Source of the DNA: Xanthostigma xanthostigma
Lineage: Eukaryota; Arthropoda; Insecta; Raphidioptera; Raphidiidae
Assembly (NCBI GenBank): GCA_963575645.1
Contig: OY754464.1
Location: 2,604,001 to 2,668,000 of the forward strand
DNA: 64,000 bases
Direction of reading: 5' to 3'
Shown here in pieces: positions 21,959 to 31,536 of this stretch. The notes beneath the pieces are model-generated. The model made no database searches. It was not told where the DNA came from and saw nothing but the letters and a program-made list of their open reading frames with translations. Each line of letters starts with the position of its first letter. Position 1 is the first letter of the stretch. The position numbers and the translations under genes are program-made.

Positions 21959-22446
21959 TCGCTTATTAGGCTACAATCAATTTGATTTTTTACAAATTTT
22001 TGTTACAACAAAAAAATTTAAATTGGGATTCAAATATTTCACAATATTGTTAGTAAGAGAAAATATTAGTATAAGACGGAATAAATGACTTACATTGTTC
22101 GTAGTAGCATTGTTGATGTTGAATTTTGTTGTATGGGATTCTTCTTTACTTGGCTACGTTGTGAAGGGCTTACCGGCCTTCGGAGCAAAGGGCTCAAAAT
22201 TGTGTATAGTTGATTTCACTTAATTTTAGTTAGATAATTATTCACTTGTTAATTATTTATTTTACTTTTAATTTCTTAAAATAGGGTGTTGATTTTCACT
22301 CACTCTTCCCTTTTTAAGTTACGACGTTAGTTTTATTTTATTAATTTTCTTATTATATTTTATTTGTTTCACTTCACTGAACGTTGGTTCGTATTTTAAT
22401 ATAGAGTTGAATGATTTTCGCTCACTCTCCCCTTTTTTTTAAAAAA
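21959..22446 (-). promoter_or_regulatory. Retroelement 5' leader with splice donor and duplicated motif
   Basis: About 490 nt of AT-rich leader lie between the primer site and the Gag start. A consensus 5' splice site, G|GTAAGC in element orientation, opens at 22173. I found no ATG between the LTR and this donor. A ~26-nt motif (core AGAGTGAGCGAAAATCA, preceded by A/G) occurs at 22412-22437 and again, slightly diverged, at 22290-22315. Errantiviruses make Env from a spliced subgenomic RNA, so the donor is the expected partner for an acceptor just upstream of the Env-like frame. Confidence 0.6.
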
Positions 22447-22461
22447 ATGCCGACTGCGCCA
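22447..22461 (-). other. Primer-binding site, tRNA-Ser type
   Basis: Directly after the 5' LTR, element orientation reads (T)GGCGCAGTCGGCA, with the first T being the last LTR base. This matches the pattern complementary to the 3' end (CGACTGCGCCA type) of insect tRNA-Ser and resembles the site used by 17.6/297-type errantiviruses. The tRNA identity is recalled from family knowledge and was not compared with this genome's tRNAs. Confidence 0.75.
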
Positions 22462-22736
22462 GTTATATTCTGAGTTCAGAATATTTAGTTTTTAAAAAGA
22501 ATTAAATTTTATATTGGTTTTACGTTTATTATATTTATTGTAAAGTTTTAATACATTATCTTAATTATAAGTTTAATACTAATTTCTAATGGGCAACCAT
22601 ATTCATTGGCTGTTCCTCTTAGAAGCTCTAATTAATAATTAATAATTCTAACTGATTCTTAGCTCATCCGAGTGCATCAAACCACCGGATGGCGTGGGCT
22701 TATCTTTATGATAAAGTCATAGCTATTCATATAACA
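22461..22736 (-). repeat. 5' LTR of the gypsy-type element
   Basis: This is the upstream LTR, because the element reads on the minus strand. It is 276 bp long and reads identical to the copy at 15886-16161. In element orientation it holds an initiator-like ATCAGTT and an AATAAA poly(A) signal. Near the end is an 8-bp inverted pair (TATTCTGA/TCAGAATA, 2-nt spacer). No convincing TATA box was chosen; errantivirus LTR promoters are often TATA-less with a TCAGT initiator, so the initiator is the best promoter candidate. Confidence 0.95.
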
Positions 22737-22740
22737 TGGG

Positions 22741-23103
22741 TGTTGCTAACTTTGTTAATATAACAGAGCGACTTCGATACAAAATTCATTTTTGTAGTAT
22801 TTCTATTATGAGGGTAAAAACAGCAATATAATTAAGAATCAAGTTTTTTAATTATTCGCAAAAATATTTTTAGGCGCGTTACGAAAATTTAAAAGTGCGA
22901 GTTTCTCCCGGACGAAACCATACCATATTATTGTATTGTCATCGGAGCTGCATATGTGTGCAAAACTTCATCTCAATCGGATAACGGGAAGTCGTTGAAA
23001 AATCGGTCGCAATATTTGAAACAAAGTTAAATAAAACCGTTTAATATAGGTACTATAAAAAATGTATATTTTACTGTAGTCGTAACTCCATTATTATAAC
23101 AAC
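22741..23103. other. No gene seen
   Basis: Right flank of the LTR element. A phrase near 22940-22985 (TGTCATCGG...ATCTCAATCGGATAAC) recurs inverted at ~35008-35045, so part of this is another dispersed repeat. Confidence 0.45.
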
Positions 23104-23513
23104 ACCGAGCAGTGTGGTGAGAGCACTAGACTCGCATTCGGGAGGTACTGGGTTCGAATCCCGGCGGGGGGAGATGTGGTTGGGACTTTTTCCTGCTGCC
23201 TCTTGCCGAGAAACGGTAATTCATGTACCGGCCATCTTGTTGACGTTTTCCAAGGTTTCCTTCGATAATTCCAGATAAATATTGAGATGGTTCCTTATTC
23301 AAGGCCTTCTATGCTCAAAATTTACCTACCTCTTCCCGAATCCCTAAAAATCCTTCATTCGCCCATTGCTATTAGTTAAGTTGAAGTTTAAAAAATGTAG
23401 AAAATAACGGGAAGTGTGATAGATGGAAAATAGTAATGGTGCGAATGGCGTCTGTTATGACATAAAATCGAGGAACGGACGTTAAACGCATTATTATCAT
23501 TATTATTAACAAA
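23104..23513 (+). mobile_element. tRNA-derived SINE (family K), copy 1
   Basis: The 5' head holds pol III-type boxes: GTGTGGTGAGAGCACTAG (A-box region) and GGTTCGAATCCC (B box, perfect). A ~300-bp unrelated body follows, and the 3' end is ACGGACGTTAAACGCATTATT with a TCA/ATT tail. It is closely similar to 42336-42770. SINEs are transcribed by pol III and copied by a partner LINE. The target duplication here is imprecise (TTATAACAA versus TTATTAACAA). Confidence 0.85.
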
Positions 23514-23530
23514 ACTATCTATACCTATTA

Positions 23531-24314
23531 TAGGCCCCACTCACGATCACACTTCATGCCACAGTTCAGTGTTCAAACTTATAGTTCAGTGAAGCATGAT
23601 AATGTGTGGGACAAATAAACACTGAAACCAACACTGAAGTCAAGCATGAACTCATCAAATGCATCTTGATTTTTGAACGACTTCAGTGTTCAGTGTTCAA
23701 GTAAACTGCTGTGTGTGTGGGTTTTTTTCAGTTCAGTTTTTGGAGTTCTGTGTTTTGTACAACCAGAAGCCAAAAATCTCAATGTTGCTGCAAGTCTTTC
23801 TTGTGTATAAATAGATTTTCGCATATTTGTATCCTGGTTCTTAATAAATGGGGTAAAGCTAATTCCAGTAAATAATTGTAAGTTAATTCATCCATTCGCA
23901 AATAATTATTCCAATCAAGCGGCTCAAGATGTAATTCATTAATCAAATAAACATGACTTCTTGAATCACGCATTTCTAACCAATTTTTCACCCATATTCT
24001 TCTTTTTTTTTCTTATTTCTCTGTTTTAAATACAATCCCATAGCTCTGAACAGCCAATCCTCACCATTTAAATTACTCATTTAGTTCTTATTAGTTATCT
24101 ATAGTATAATATTATAGTATGTATATAATATATATTTTATATATCTATACTCGACGAGTGTATGCCAACAACTGAACCAAACTGAACACAAAAAATTTTA
24201 AAAACTGAGCAGTTTGCATGAACTGTGTGTGGTGCCAGTCAGTCTTTCGATTAATCGGTCCAACTTCACTGAACACTGAACTGTGGCATGAAGTTTGATC
24301 GTGAGTGGGGCCTA
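23531..24314 (-). mobile_element. PIF/Harbinger transposon, internal-deletion derivative
   Basis: The inverted ends start TAGGCCCCACTCACGATCA and run over ~45 bp (CTTCATGCCACAGTTCAGTG). The trinucleotide TTA flanks both ends (23528-23530, 24315-24317), the TWA target typical of PIF/Harbinger. Inside is a frameshifted N-terminal transposase segment on the minus strand. The catalytic DDE part is absent, so the copy needs help in trans to move. Confidence 0.88.
23779..24080 (-). pseudogene. Harbinger transposase N-terminal remnant, frameshifted
   Basis: ATG 24080 opens a frame of ~28 codons ending in a Lys/Arg run. A one-base length change in a nine-A run (24003-24011) breaks it. The second frame continues IWVKNWLEMRDSRSHVYLIN, then WNNYLRMDELTYNYLLELALPHL, and stops at 23779. 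The W-V-x-x-W-L and YLRM-x-x-x-x-F/Y-x-x-LL-x-L-x-P pattern is the characteristic N-terminal region of HARBI1-type transposases. About 95 codons remain of the usual ~350-400; the DDE nuclease domain is missing. Confidence 0.85.
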
Positions 24315-24805
24315 TTAGACTAACTTCGGGAACACCATGTAATAATAGATGTGTTTGTGTCAACTTTAAATTTATAAATGGTCGAACCCCTATTTCTTAA
24401 ATGAAAGTATTAAACGCTTTTAAAATGCTCTAAATTGGTTTTAAGTTACGTTTTTCAATAACGACTACACAATACATTAACAGGTAGGTATTACATTATT
24501 AAACGCAGCATGTTAACGCACTAATTAATTATAGCGCCATTAGTGGGTGAAAACGTTCCGGGAAGTATTACAACAGTATTGGTCAGTGTTTTGACGGGCT
24601 ACATTAATTCCTGTAAACCGTAACATATGTACAGGACATACATTATGCGTTCGTTAAACCGGTATATCACTGTTCTCGGTTTGAATTAAAACTGTCCAAA
24701 ATACTTCCAACAAAATTATGTAATCATTGCTTAAACATATTCAACATGTGAACTAACATTTGTTTTTTTTTGTTAACAGCACGAAAAAAAATAATCCATT
24801 ATTTT
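24315..24805. other. No gene seen
   Basis: Nothing recognisable. Confidence 0.5.
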
Positions 24806-25196
24806 AAACCAATAGTGGTTCGTCCCGGTTTCACCCGGGTGCGATAGATATCATTCAGTATTTCGTTTGCGGCCTGGCGTCTGAACCAATAGCTTTGTAG
24901 AATCTCTATCAGATTTGCTTCTGAACTAATAGCTTTGAGCAAATTCCACAGGTTTTTTGTTTGCTTCGGAACTAATAGCTTTGAGGAACTTCTATTAGAT
25001 GTCGTTACATGTTACTAAAACAGTTTTTTTGAGATAACACCGTAATTTCATACAAAATATTTAATAAAAACTATCCTATAGCGTAAGTTGCACCAAGCAA
25101 GACACATTTACAAAATTTCATTAAAATCGGTTTAGTAGTTTATGAGATTAGTGCAGCCAAAATTGTGATACGAGAATTTTATATACATGGATTTTC
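24806..25196 (+). repeat. Dispersed family J, copy 1
   Basis: The head is GGTTCGTCCCGGTTTCACCCGGGTGCGATAG-like. It then has three tandem ~60-bp variants containing GAACTAATAGCTTTGAG, then ATAAAAACTATCCTATAGCG and a tail ending TATACATGGA. Related copies lie at 31537-31918 and 63490-63738, both on the minus strand. The CACCCGGGTG palindrome head is shared with family A. Non-coding; class uncertain. Confidence 0.75.
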
Positions 25197-26490
25197 AATA
25201 ATACCCGGTTCGCCCGAATTTGTAGATTGTGACCGTTTTTTTCGTCGACTTACGTTGCAAAATTGGTCTCTTTGAAAAGCGAATTCATTTTAACGCGATA
25301 ATATATAGCCTATGTCCATCCTGAAGGTCCGTTTTAAATATTGTTGAACAAAATCTTTATATTTAGAAATTATTTTTTACTTTTTAGTACACATTGCTAT
25401 AAAATAATAAAAGTAACTCTGTGAGGTTTTGTTATACTCTTTTTATTTCATCAAGTAAAAATAATAATTACAAAAATTATTTCGATATACTTGAATTTTG
25501 TTTAGGTTTCTCAAAGCTTTTCTCCTCTATCGATGCCAAAAGTAATTTTAAATATTAATTTATAACTAAATTTCGCATCAAGTAATTTCCCTTGCAAATT
25601 GATATTTTCTAATTTCTCTTCACATCGAACGATCGACAAAGTAAGTATATTGTCGATAAAATACCGAAACTAGACATTGACGTAAGATTGTAACAAGTTT
25701 CTTTGTAATGTTAATTCTGCTCTCTCAACTACAAATTTAAAGATGGTCGTAAACATCGTGTTTCAAAACAATGTTGCAATTATTATACACGTTATTTTCC
25801 GCTTTTTGTTTTATAATGAAAACTTCAATCCCGCAGAATTTATTTTGGCTCAATTCAGCAGCCCGAAATACATCGGATTTACGTAGCTTTAACAAGCTAT
25901 TACAACTTTCTAGACGACTTAAAAAATAGAGGTTATTATAGTCAAATTATGTACGCAGATAATATAAACATATTTACAGTACATCCATTTTGAATTGGCT
26001 TGTAATCAACATCCATTGACTGAAGAAACAAGAAGCAAATGGAAAAAGTCATTATTATTTGATCACAGTGACTGTTATTCCAGTTACAACAAAATCACAG
26101 TGAAAAATCATCGTGACTTTGTCGCGTCGATCCCGACCAAGCAAACACTCGGTCGGACGTTACATCGGCGTTGGTCGACTACTCGGTTGGAGCGACCGTC
26201 GTGATTGTGATCACAAAGAACAACATACGTTACTTTGGAACGTAGTTACCTCTTGTCAGATCACAGTTATCATTTTAGACGGTTGATCACAGTGATTTTT
26301 TCATCGTGAAGTTATTTATTCCCCTATACTACTTTATACTAAGACTTCCATTTTCTGATGCTCAGGGTGATAGGTTGAGCATAGGAATTTGCCAGGTCAT
26401 AATTTTGTCAAAGGAACCATCTCAATATTTTGAAATTAACATCGTTGAAGGAAATCCAGAAACATCTCAACAGGATGCCAAATGGAAGTT
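25197..26490. other. Non-coding, no gene recognised
   Basis: It begins with another weak head (ACCCGGTTCGCCCGAA at ~25204). TGATCACAGTGA occurs at 26060 and 26285 with ATCACAGTGAAAAATCATCG-like inner repeats, suggesting a decayed palindromic repeat at 26055-26312. Otherwise featureless. Confidence 0.4.
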
Positions 26491-26622
26491 TTGAAAAAAA
26501 TTAATTCTAACCGATTTTATAACGATTGAATATTGGAAAAGTTATATGGTTTTATACTTTTGTCTAAAATTGGTATCGCTAAAGAAATCGTTATAAAATC
26601 GGTTAGAATTAATTTTTTCCAA
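26491..26622. repeat. Hairpin with 32-bp arms and ~60-nt loop
   Basis: AATTAATTCTAACCGATTTT (continuing ATAACGAT) on the left is exactly matched by its reverse complement on the right (ATCGTTATAAAATCGGTTAG, continuing AATTAATT). It is likely a small foldback element or templated inversion. Confidence 0.85.
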
Positions 26623-26750
26623 AAATTCCAACGGGATACTAAAGTTGAATGGATTTGTGATTTTTCTGGCTTGGCCCGTTTGTGACAAAAATGGCGTAAT
26701 TTGCAATTAAGGAAACAAAAAAAAGCGATCGTTAATTACTCGAGTAGTAA

Positions 26751-26960
26751 GGCCTAGTTTATATGAGAGGCGTTCAACGCGCGTTGGCCCAACGCGCGTT
26801 TACAGCTTCTATACAATTGTATAGGACTGTTTATATGATAACGCGCGTTGGTGGCGCGTTGAACGCGCGTTATCATATAAACAGTCCTATACAATTGTAT
26901 AGAAGCTGTAAACGCGCGTTGGGCCAACGCGCGTTGAACGCCTCTCATATAAACTAGGCC
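26751..26960. mobile_element. 210-bp palindromic MITE, PIF/Harbinger-like
   Basis: Arms of ~99 bp read the same from either end (GGCCTAGTTTATATGAGAGG onwards) around a short GGTGGCGCGTTG centre. TAA lies on both sides (26748-26750, 26961-26963), fitting a TWA target. The arms contain several CAACGCGCGTTG words, so short palindromes are embedded in the large one. The same peptide can be read from both strands, which is a symmetry artefact and not a gene. Confidence 0.88.
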
Positions 26961-27256
26961 TAATTGACCGATGACGCTAAAATTATTCATGCATGTTTGG
27001 GTCAACATAGACATCATTTTTGAGAATTTTCAGCCATCTTTGTGCGGTCATTTTTTAGTAAAAAAAATAGTGAAAAAAAACGTGTTTTTTTAACTTTCGG
27101 GGCTATTTGCAAGTTAACAATTGCACTTAGCGACCTCTGTCAGTGCTCATTTTTTAGGAAATTTCATAAGGAACAACTTTCTTAATGCATATGCTATACT
27201 AAAAGTCAAGAGGAACGGAGATATTAAAGGAAGTAGAGCAAAACTATGGAGACATA

Positions 27257-27333
27257 AGGTAAACATTGATTTAGAAAAGCATGATGGAGGCTAGGTTAGC
27301 CTCCATCATGCTTTTCTAAATCAATGTTTACCT
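27257..27333. repeat. Perfect 37-bp hairpin with 3-nt loop
   Basis: AGGTAAACATTGATTTAGAA, continuing AAGCATGATGGAGGCTA, is followed by GGT and then by its exact reverse complement. No terminal motif or target duplication was seen. If transcribed it would give a 77-nt hairpin with no mismatch, unlike typical animal pre-miRNAs, which carry mismatches and a larger loop. Confidence 0.9.
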
Positions 27334-27343
27334 GTCAAAAAAC

Positions 27344-27770
27344 CCTCCTTAGGACAGTTCGGCGCATTTCTCACCAGAGGTCTCACCATTCCTTTGGGTT
27401 CCGAATAGACTACGGCCTATAAGCCCCGGATTATGTCGGCCTTGAAGCCCTGCATATTTGGATATGATATAGGACAACCAATGTTTGTTGTTCCTTCTAC
27501 TTTCTAAAAACCCCAAGCAAGCGTTCTTGTCAGCCATTGGACAAAATAACTGGTAATTGTCCATCGATCAATTTAAATTGGCAAAACTATACCTCTGCCC
27601 GTGGCACGAAATCACGCAACTGTTCCCCGTGTTCACATACATCGCTTCTACGCTTTTCCAATTCGTATATGTTGAACGTTCTCAGTTCCAGTCTTGCAAA
27701 CCTAATACGATCACCAGCTGATGTCTAACCGCACGGATAAATGACTTCACATCACCTAGACCTTTGCACA
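27344..27770. other. Less AT-rich block, unrecognised
   Basis: This ~425-bp stretch has noticeably more G+C than its surroundings, with several short frames (71 aa minus, 63 aa plus) that interrupt each other. I recognise no domain. It may be an old gene or transposon-gene fragment. Confidence 0.3.
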
Positions 27771-28164
27771 CAAGATATATTGTAACAAAACTGTTCTTTT
27801 TGTGGTGGACAATATTTATTTACACTTATAAAAACATTCACAAAACGAATAACAAACAAACTAAAAGTACTTCGCTTGTAAAATAAAATAAAAAAACAAT
27901 ACCGTAACAGAAAAACAACTATAAGTAATAAAATAAGAATTCAAAGTCACTACTAATAGTCTTTAGACTGGGACACATTGAAAAATCTGCAAAAGCCGAT
28001 CTGACATTTATTGGCTACTGGAATAGTGGCGCTGCTTGTAATTTAAAGTTGCATACTGCCAACATGACGTACGTTGATGCCGAAATCTAACATGGCTTTG
28101 TTGTATTAAGTACACTTATTAAATACATTAATTAATTACTTATTAATTACATAAAAACAGAGAT
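27771..28164. other. No gene; edge of family H
   Basis: From ~28110 the sequence (AAGTACACTTATTAAATACA) matches the outer part of the full family H copy at 47196-47484. Nothing coding. Confidence 0.5.
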
Positions 28165-28432
28165 ATATTCCAAGCAAGCAGCTTTGAGGCTATACGTAAA
28201 AACACGAATGACAGCTGTTCGCGACTGTTAGCTAAAATGAATTAGGGTTGCTATGGAAATGACATCTAAACAACAGTTGATAGGTTGTTTTTTTTCTTTA
28301 CTGCCGCCCGAACGTACGTACATCCCGCATCGGTGCGTGTAATCCCAGCAATGCGTAAATGTTAGACTTTCTGCCTTACAATTGATGCCGAAAGTATGTA
28401 CTCTCGATCGAGGTATGAAGAAAAAGTATTTT
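28165..28432 (+). repeat. Family H, copy 1 (one terminus missing)
   Basis: It runs from CAAGCAAGCAGCTTTGAGGC through AACACGAATGACAGCTGTTC and GTTAGACTTTCTGCCTTACA to TCGATCGAGGTATGAAGAAA. The same order occurs in split form at 45539-46642 and inverted at 47196-47484. Only the GATCGAGGTATGAAGAA terminus is present. Confidence 0.8.
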
Positions 28433-28444
28433 GAAACAATTTAA

Positions 28445-28852
28445 GATAGTACGAGCACCAAGGCAATTTTAAATAGAAGGCTTGATTTTTTTTATATTTC
28501 GGTAGATGGATGATATGTTTTTATTGATTTCTCCAAAACTAGTCGGTGGAAATTAAAAAAAAACTATTTAAAACCTTAATAAATTATTGAAAACAAAAAA
28601 AAACCCGTTGTGCCCGACTAATTAAAAAGATATTTAATTAAAAAGATTAAATATCTTTTTAATTAATCGGGCACAACGGCTTTTTTTTATTTCAATAATT
28701 TATTAAGGTTTTAACTTTAATTTAAATAGTTTTTTTTTTTTTAATTTTCACCGACTAGTTTTGGAGAAATCAATGAAAACATATTATTCATCTACCGAAA
28801 TATAAAAAAAATCAAGCCTTTTATTTAAAGTTGCCTTGGTGCTCGTACTACC
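28445..28852. mobile_element. TTAA-flanked near-complete palindrome (piggyBac/Kolobok-type MITE)
   Basis: The ends read G(A/G)TAGTACGAGCACCAAGGCAA, and almost the whole 408 bp folds on itself. The centre is an AT-rich inverted pair around GCCCGACTAATTAAAAAGAT. TTAA flanks both sides (28441-28444, 28853-28856). TTAA targets occur with piggyBac and Kolobok elements; the ends do not decide between them. Non-coding. Confidence 0.82.
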
Positions 28853-28856
28853 TTAA

Positions 28857-29486
28857 TAGACACATGCAACATTATATAATATGTGAAATTTTTGCATTAA
28901 TAAATTACTCAATAAACTTTCCACAGCGCTTTTATATGGGGTTCATCCCTGTGTACCTGTCATTAATATGCCAAAACTGTAGACAACAATAATTAATTTT
29001 AAAACAGTATATTAATTGTTAACTGAACAATTCCCAATAATTGGAATCAACATGAAAATTAATGTTATTTAATAGATATGAACCCATTTGATCATAAAAC
29101 CTGCCCTCGCAAAAATGAGTTATTGATGCAGGCCTACCAAATTAACTTTTCAGTTACGAATAATTGCAAAAGTTGAAATTCTACTATTAAAACTCGAATG
29201 TCTCGATTCGTGCCAAAACTATTGACATTTAGATACTTTCCATCCTAAACTTTTTTGCACAACTCCCTATAAAATTACTGCTTTTCATACCTGAATAGAG
29301 ATCGTGAAATGACACATTTAGTACTAGTGGTGTAAAGTTGTAGTCGTGTTTACCATTTCCATAGAAAATCATAGTTATGACGCGTTCAATCGCATGCGAA
29401 TATAACGCAGCCTGCAATTAGAATTGAACTTACTCGAAATAACTCAAAAATTTTAGAAATTTAGTGAAAATTCGCTATTTGATAGG
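28857..29486. other. No gene seen
   Basis: AT-rich and unremarkable. Confidence 0.5.
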
Positions 29487-29956
29487 TGGTCATTCTATGT
29501 CAAATCGACCGATTGTTGGATTCGATCCCTTCCGATTTGGATGAAATTTGGTCAGAAGTTTTCTTTCATCGCCCACGGAAAAGAATTAAAAAAAAAAATT
29601 ATTTTTTTCGAAGATATATTATATGAATTTTTGAATTTTGAAAAAATATTAAATTAGATACTTATCGCTCAAAATTATGAAATTAAATATTTGTTTAAAG
29701 AATATTCAAAAATTCCTATCTTCGAAAAAAAGAAAAATACCTCTCTGAAAATTTCAGGGTCTTTTAAAAACAGATAGAGGTAGTCTACAAAAATATTTGA
29801 GCCAAAAAAATATAAGTTTTTGATTTATTCACTTGTGAAAATTTTAAAACTTTGCATTATTTTGATTTTTCAAAATGTTTTTTTCAGGTATTTTTTTTTT
29901 TGTAGTCCCAAGTATCTTCTCTAAAATGAGCCAAGGTCGATTTTTGTAACTACGTA

Positions 29957-30460
29957 GAGACGCGTTAATCCGAACCTTCATAATCCGGATTCTTTGGTAA
30001 TTCGGACAGTCGTTTGATAGTATTATGTACATTGTAGTCCGGATTTTTCCAGTTTCAGTAATCCGGATCATGATACTTAGTTATTGAGTAGCTGTACCGG
30101 CACTATTTGCGTCAACACTATTGGCCGGCGGTGTGTTACAAACAGTTACATACATATTTGTTGTCAGAGAAGTGAAAGAAGTTAGGTGGTTTTAGTATGT
30201 ATGTAGTCGTTGTCAAACTCAGATAGATTTACATAGAGAACGCACTATGGCGCCGCGTAAACGATCACACGTTACTTTATCACTGCAAGTAAAAAACGAA
30301 ATTCTTGACAAATTAAAAAAGGGAGCCTCAAATAAACAGTTAGCCGCAAAATATGAGCATTTTAGTTTGTTTTCTTGATAATTAAAATTACATCCAGTAA
30401 TCCGGACATTTTGATAATCCGGATCAGCTGTGTTTTAATTAGTCCGGATTATCGCGTCTC
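29957..30460 (+). mobile_element. pogo/Tigger-type element nested in P
   Basis: The ends are GAGACGCGTTAATCCGAAC and, reverse-complemented, GAGACGCGATAATCCGGAC, with further TAATCCGGA words just inside. TA lies at both junctions (29955-29956, 30461-30462). It keeps the start of a pogo-type transposase, but the rest is deleted. The host element P continues on both sides, so pogo came later. Confidence 0.88.
30247..30378 (+). pseudogene. pogo/Tigger transposase N-terminus (CENP-B-type HTH), truncated
   Basis: ATG 30247 opens 43 codons: a KR-rich start, then VTLSLQVKNEILDKLKKGAS and NKQLAAKYE, ending at TGA 30376. The L-x-L-x-x-K-x-x-I-L-x-x-L-x-x-G-x-x-x-x-x-L-A-x-x-Y pattern is the start of the N-terminal DNA-binding helix-turn-helix shared by pogo transposases and CENP-B. 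After KYEH the sequence jumps to non-coding DNA close to the right end, as expected for an internal deletion. The DDE domain is absent. Confidence 0.85.
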
Positions 30461-30720
30461 TACTATATATAGTTTTCGAGATATTCAAATAAGCTTGGAA
30501 AATTCCAAAAAATGATAAATTTTTTCTTTCATTCTTTTCCGTTGGTTTTTTTAACCAACGGAAAAGAATGAAAGAAATGTTTTCAAAAGAGTTGCAAAAT
30601 TAAAAAATTTATCATTTTTTGGAATATCTTTATAGAATGAAAGAAAACTTCTGACGAAATTTCATCCAAATCGGAAGGGGTCGATTCCAACTATCAATAG
30701 ATTTGACATGGAATGACCCA

Positions 30721-31536
30721 GGGGGTACGTGAAAAAATACTAAAGTGTTAAGATTTGCTGGCCCTCGTTTTTAACATTCGTCAAATATTATTCATTACTG
30801 CGCGGATACATATTGCATAGCCTACTAATTTCGCAGAGACAACACAACGGTTTGGTGTCCGCTGTCCTAGTAGCTATGAGCACCCATATGTTCCGAATTG
30901 ATGATCTCACGTCGATTTTCGACAAACGAAACTTTGAAAGCAGCGAAGATCCTCCGGCGCATGGTTACAAAATTTACACATAGAACTCAAATGGTCAATA
31001 AATAACAAATGAGCAGCGAGACGAAAAATATTCGACGGGCTATTTTGAGCGGAAAATTGCACTTTTAACTTATTGACGTTTACAATATTGCAGATAATTC
31101 ACAGTCAATGGGTGCATGTTTTTAATGACTGATCCACTGCCCCATGCAACAATAATGTACAGGACGCATCAATGCCGACATTTTAATATTAGATAGACAC
31201 CGCGTCTAGCCTTTCGATTCGATTGTTTTTGTTTGTTCTGTATAGAGTAGTATCGTTTAGAGAAGATAGTTGCAAGGTAGGGAATCTACGCAGTAAGAAG
31301 AGTGGGTAAAGCAATCAGTGGTTTGTATTTTCAGAGGCGGTCATGGGCGGTATCTGTATGGGCTATGTGCAAGGAGGTACAAATTTTTCGATGCGATATC
31401 AACAACATGCTATCGTATTTTAATTTGTAAGATATATATATTTTGATAGAACAATTCACCGTTATCTATACATATATATAATAATAATAATAATAATAGT
31501 ACTTACTTTATTTCCGTTGGTACCCAAATAAAACAA
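30721..31536. other. No gene; fragment of family U
   Basis: Near 31248-31310 the phrase GTTTAGAGAAGATAGTTGCA...AAGAGTGGGTAAAGC matches 42977-43038 and, inverted, 39757-39815; this is called family U here. The microsatellite (ATA)n lies at 31473-31496. No coding signal. Confidence 0.45.

Larger units (their letters stand above)
15886..22736 (-). mobile_element. Complete Ty3/gypsy LTR retrotransposon, errantivirus-like
   Basis: Seen: two 276-bp direct repeats bound the element. In element orientation they begin TGTTATATG and end ATATAACT, so the ends form a short imperfect inverted repeat. The 4-bp sequence TGGG (plus strand) lies directly outside both ends (15882-15885 and 22737-22740) and reads as the target duplication. 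Inside, in element order, are a tRNA-type primer site, a ~500-nt leader, a 1582-aa Gag-Pol frame, an overlapping 370-aa Env-like frame and a purine-rich tract. I see no difference between the LTRs and no stop in either frame, so the insertion looks recent. Known: this layout (gag, pol, F-protein-like env, 4-bp duplication, tRNA-Ser primer) is that of insect errantiviruses such as 17.6 and 297. Inferred: the copy may still be transcribed, but the pol/env junction looks internally deleted. Confidence 0.96.
29487..30720. mobile_element. Inverted-repeat element P, interrupted by a pogo element
   Basis: The left end TGGTCATTCTATGTCAAATC and right end (reverse complement) TGGGTCATTCCATGTCAAAT start ~85-bp inverted repeats with CCCTTCCGATTTGGATGAAA and AGAAGTTTTCTTTCAT. 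Inside the right half is a nested hairpin (30523-30577, 25-bp perfect arms TTTCTTTCATTCTTTTCCGT...) within a second inverted pair (AATTCCAAAAAATGATAAAT). The pogo element splits it at 29957-30460. Non-coding. Confidence 0.8.

Noticed and set aside
26754..27017. Open frames of 87 and 64 aa with the same peptide on both strands
   Set aside because: They are the two readings of one palindromic MITE and its flank; the symmetry explains them.
27344..27770. Horizontal transfer or viral gene in a less AT-rich block
   Set aside because: No domain or long frame supports it; composition alone is not enough.
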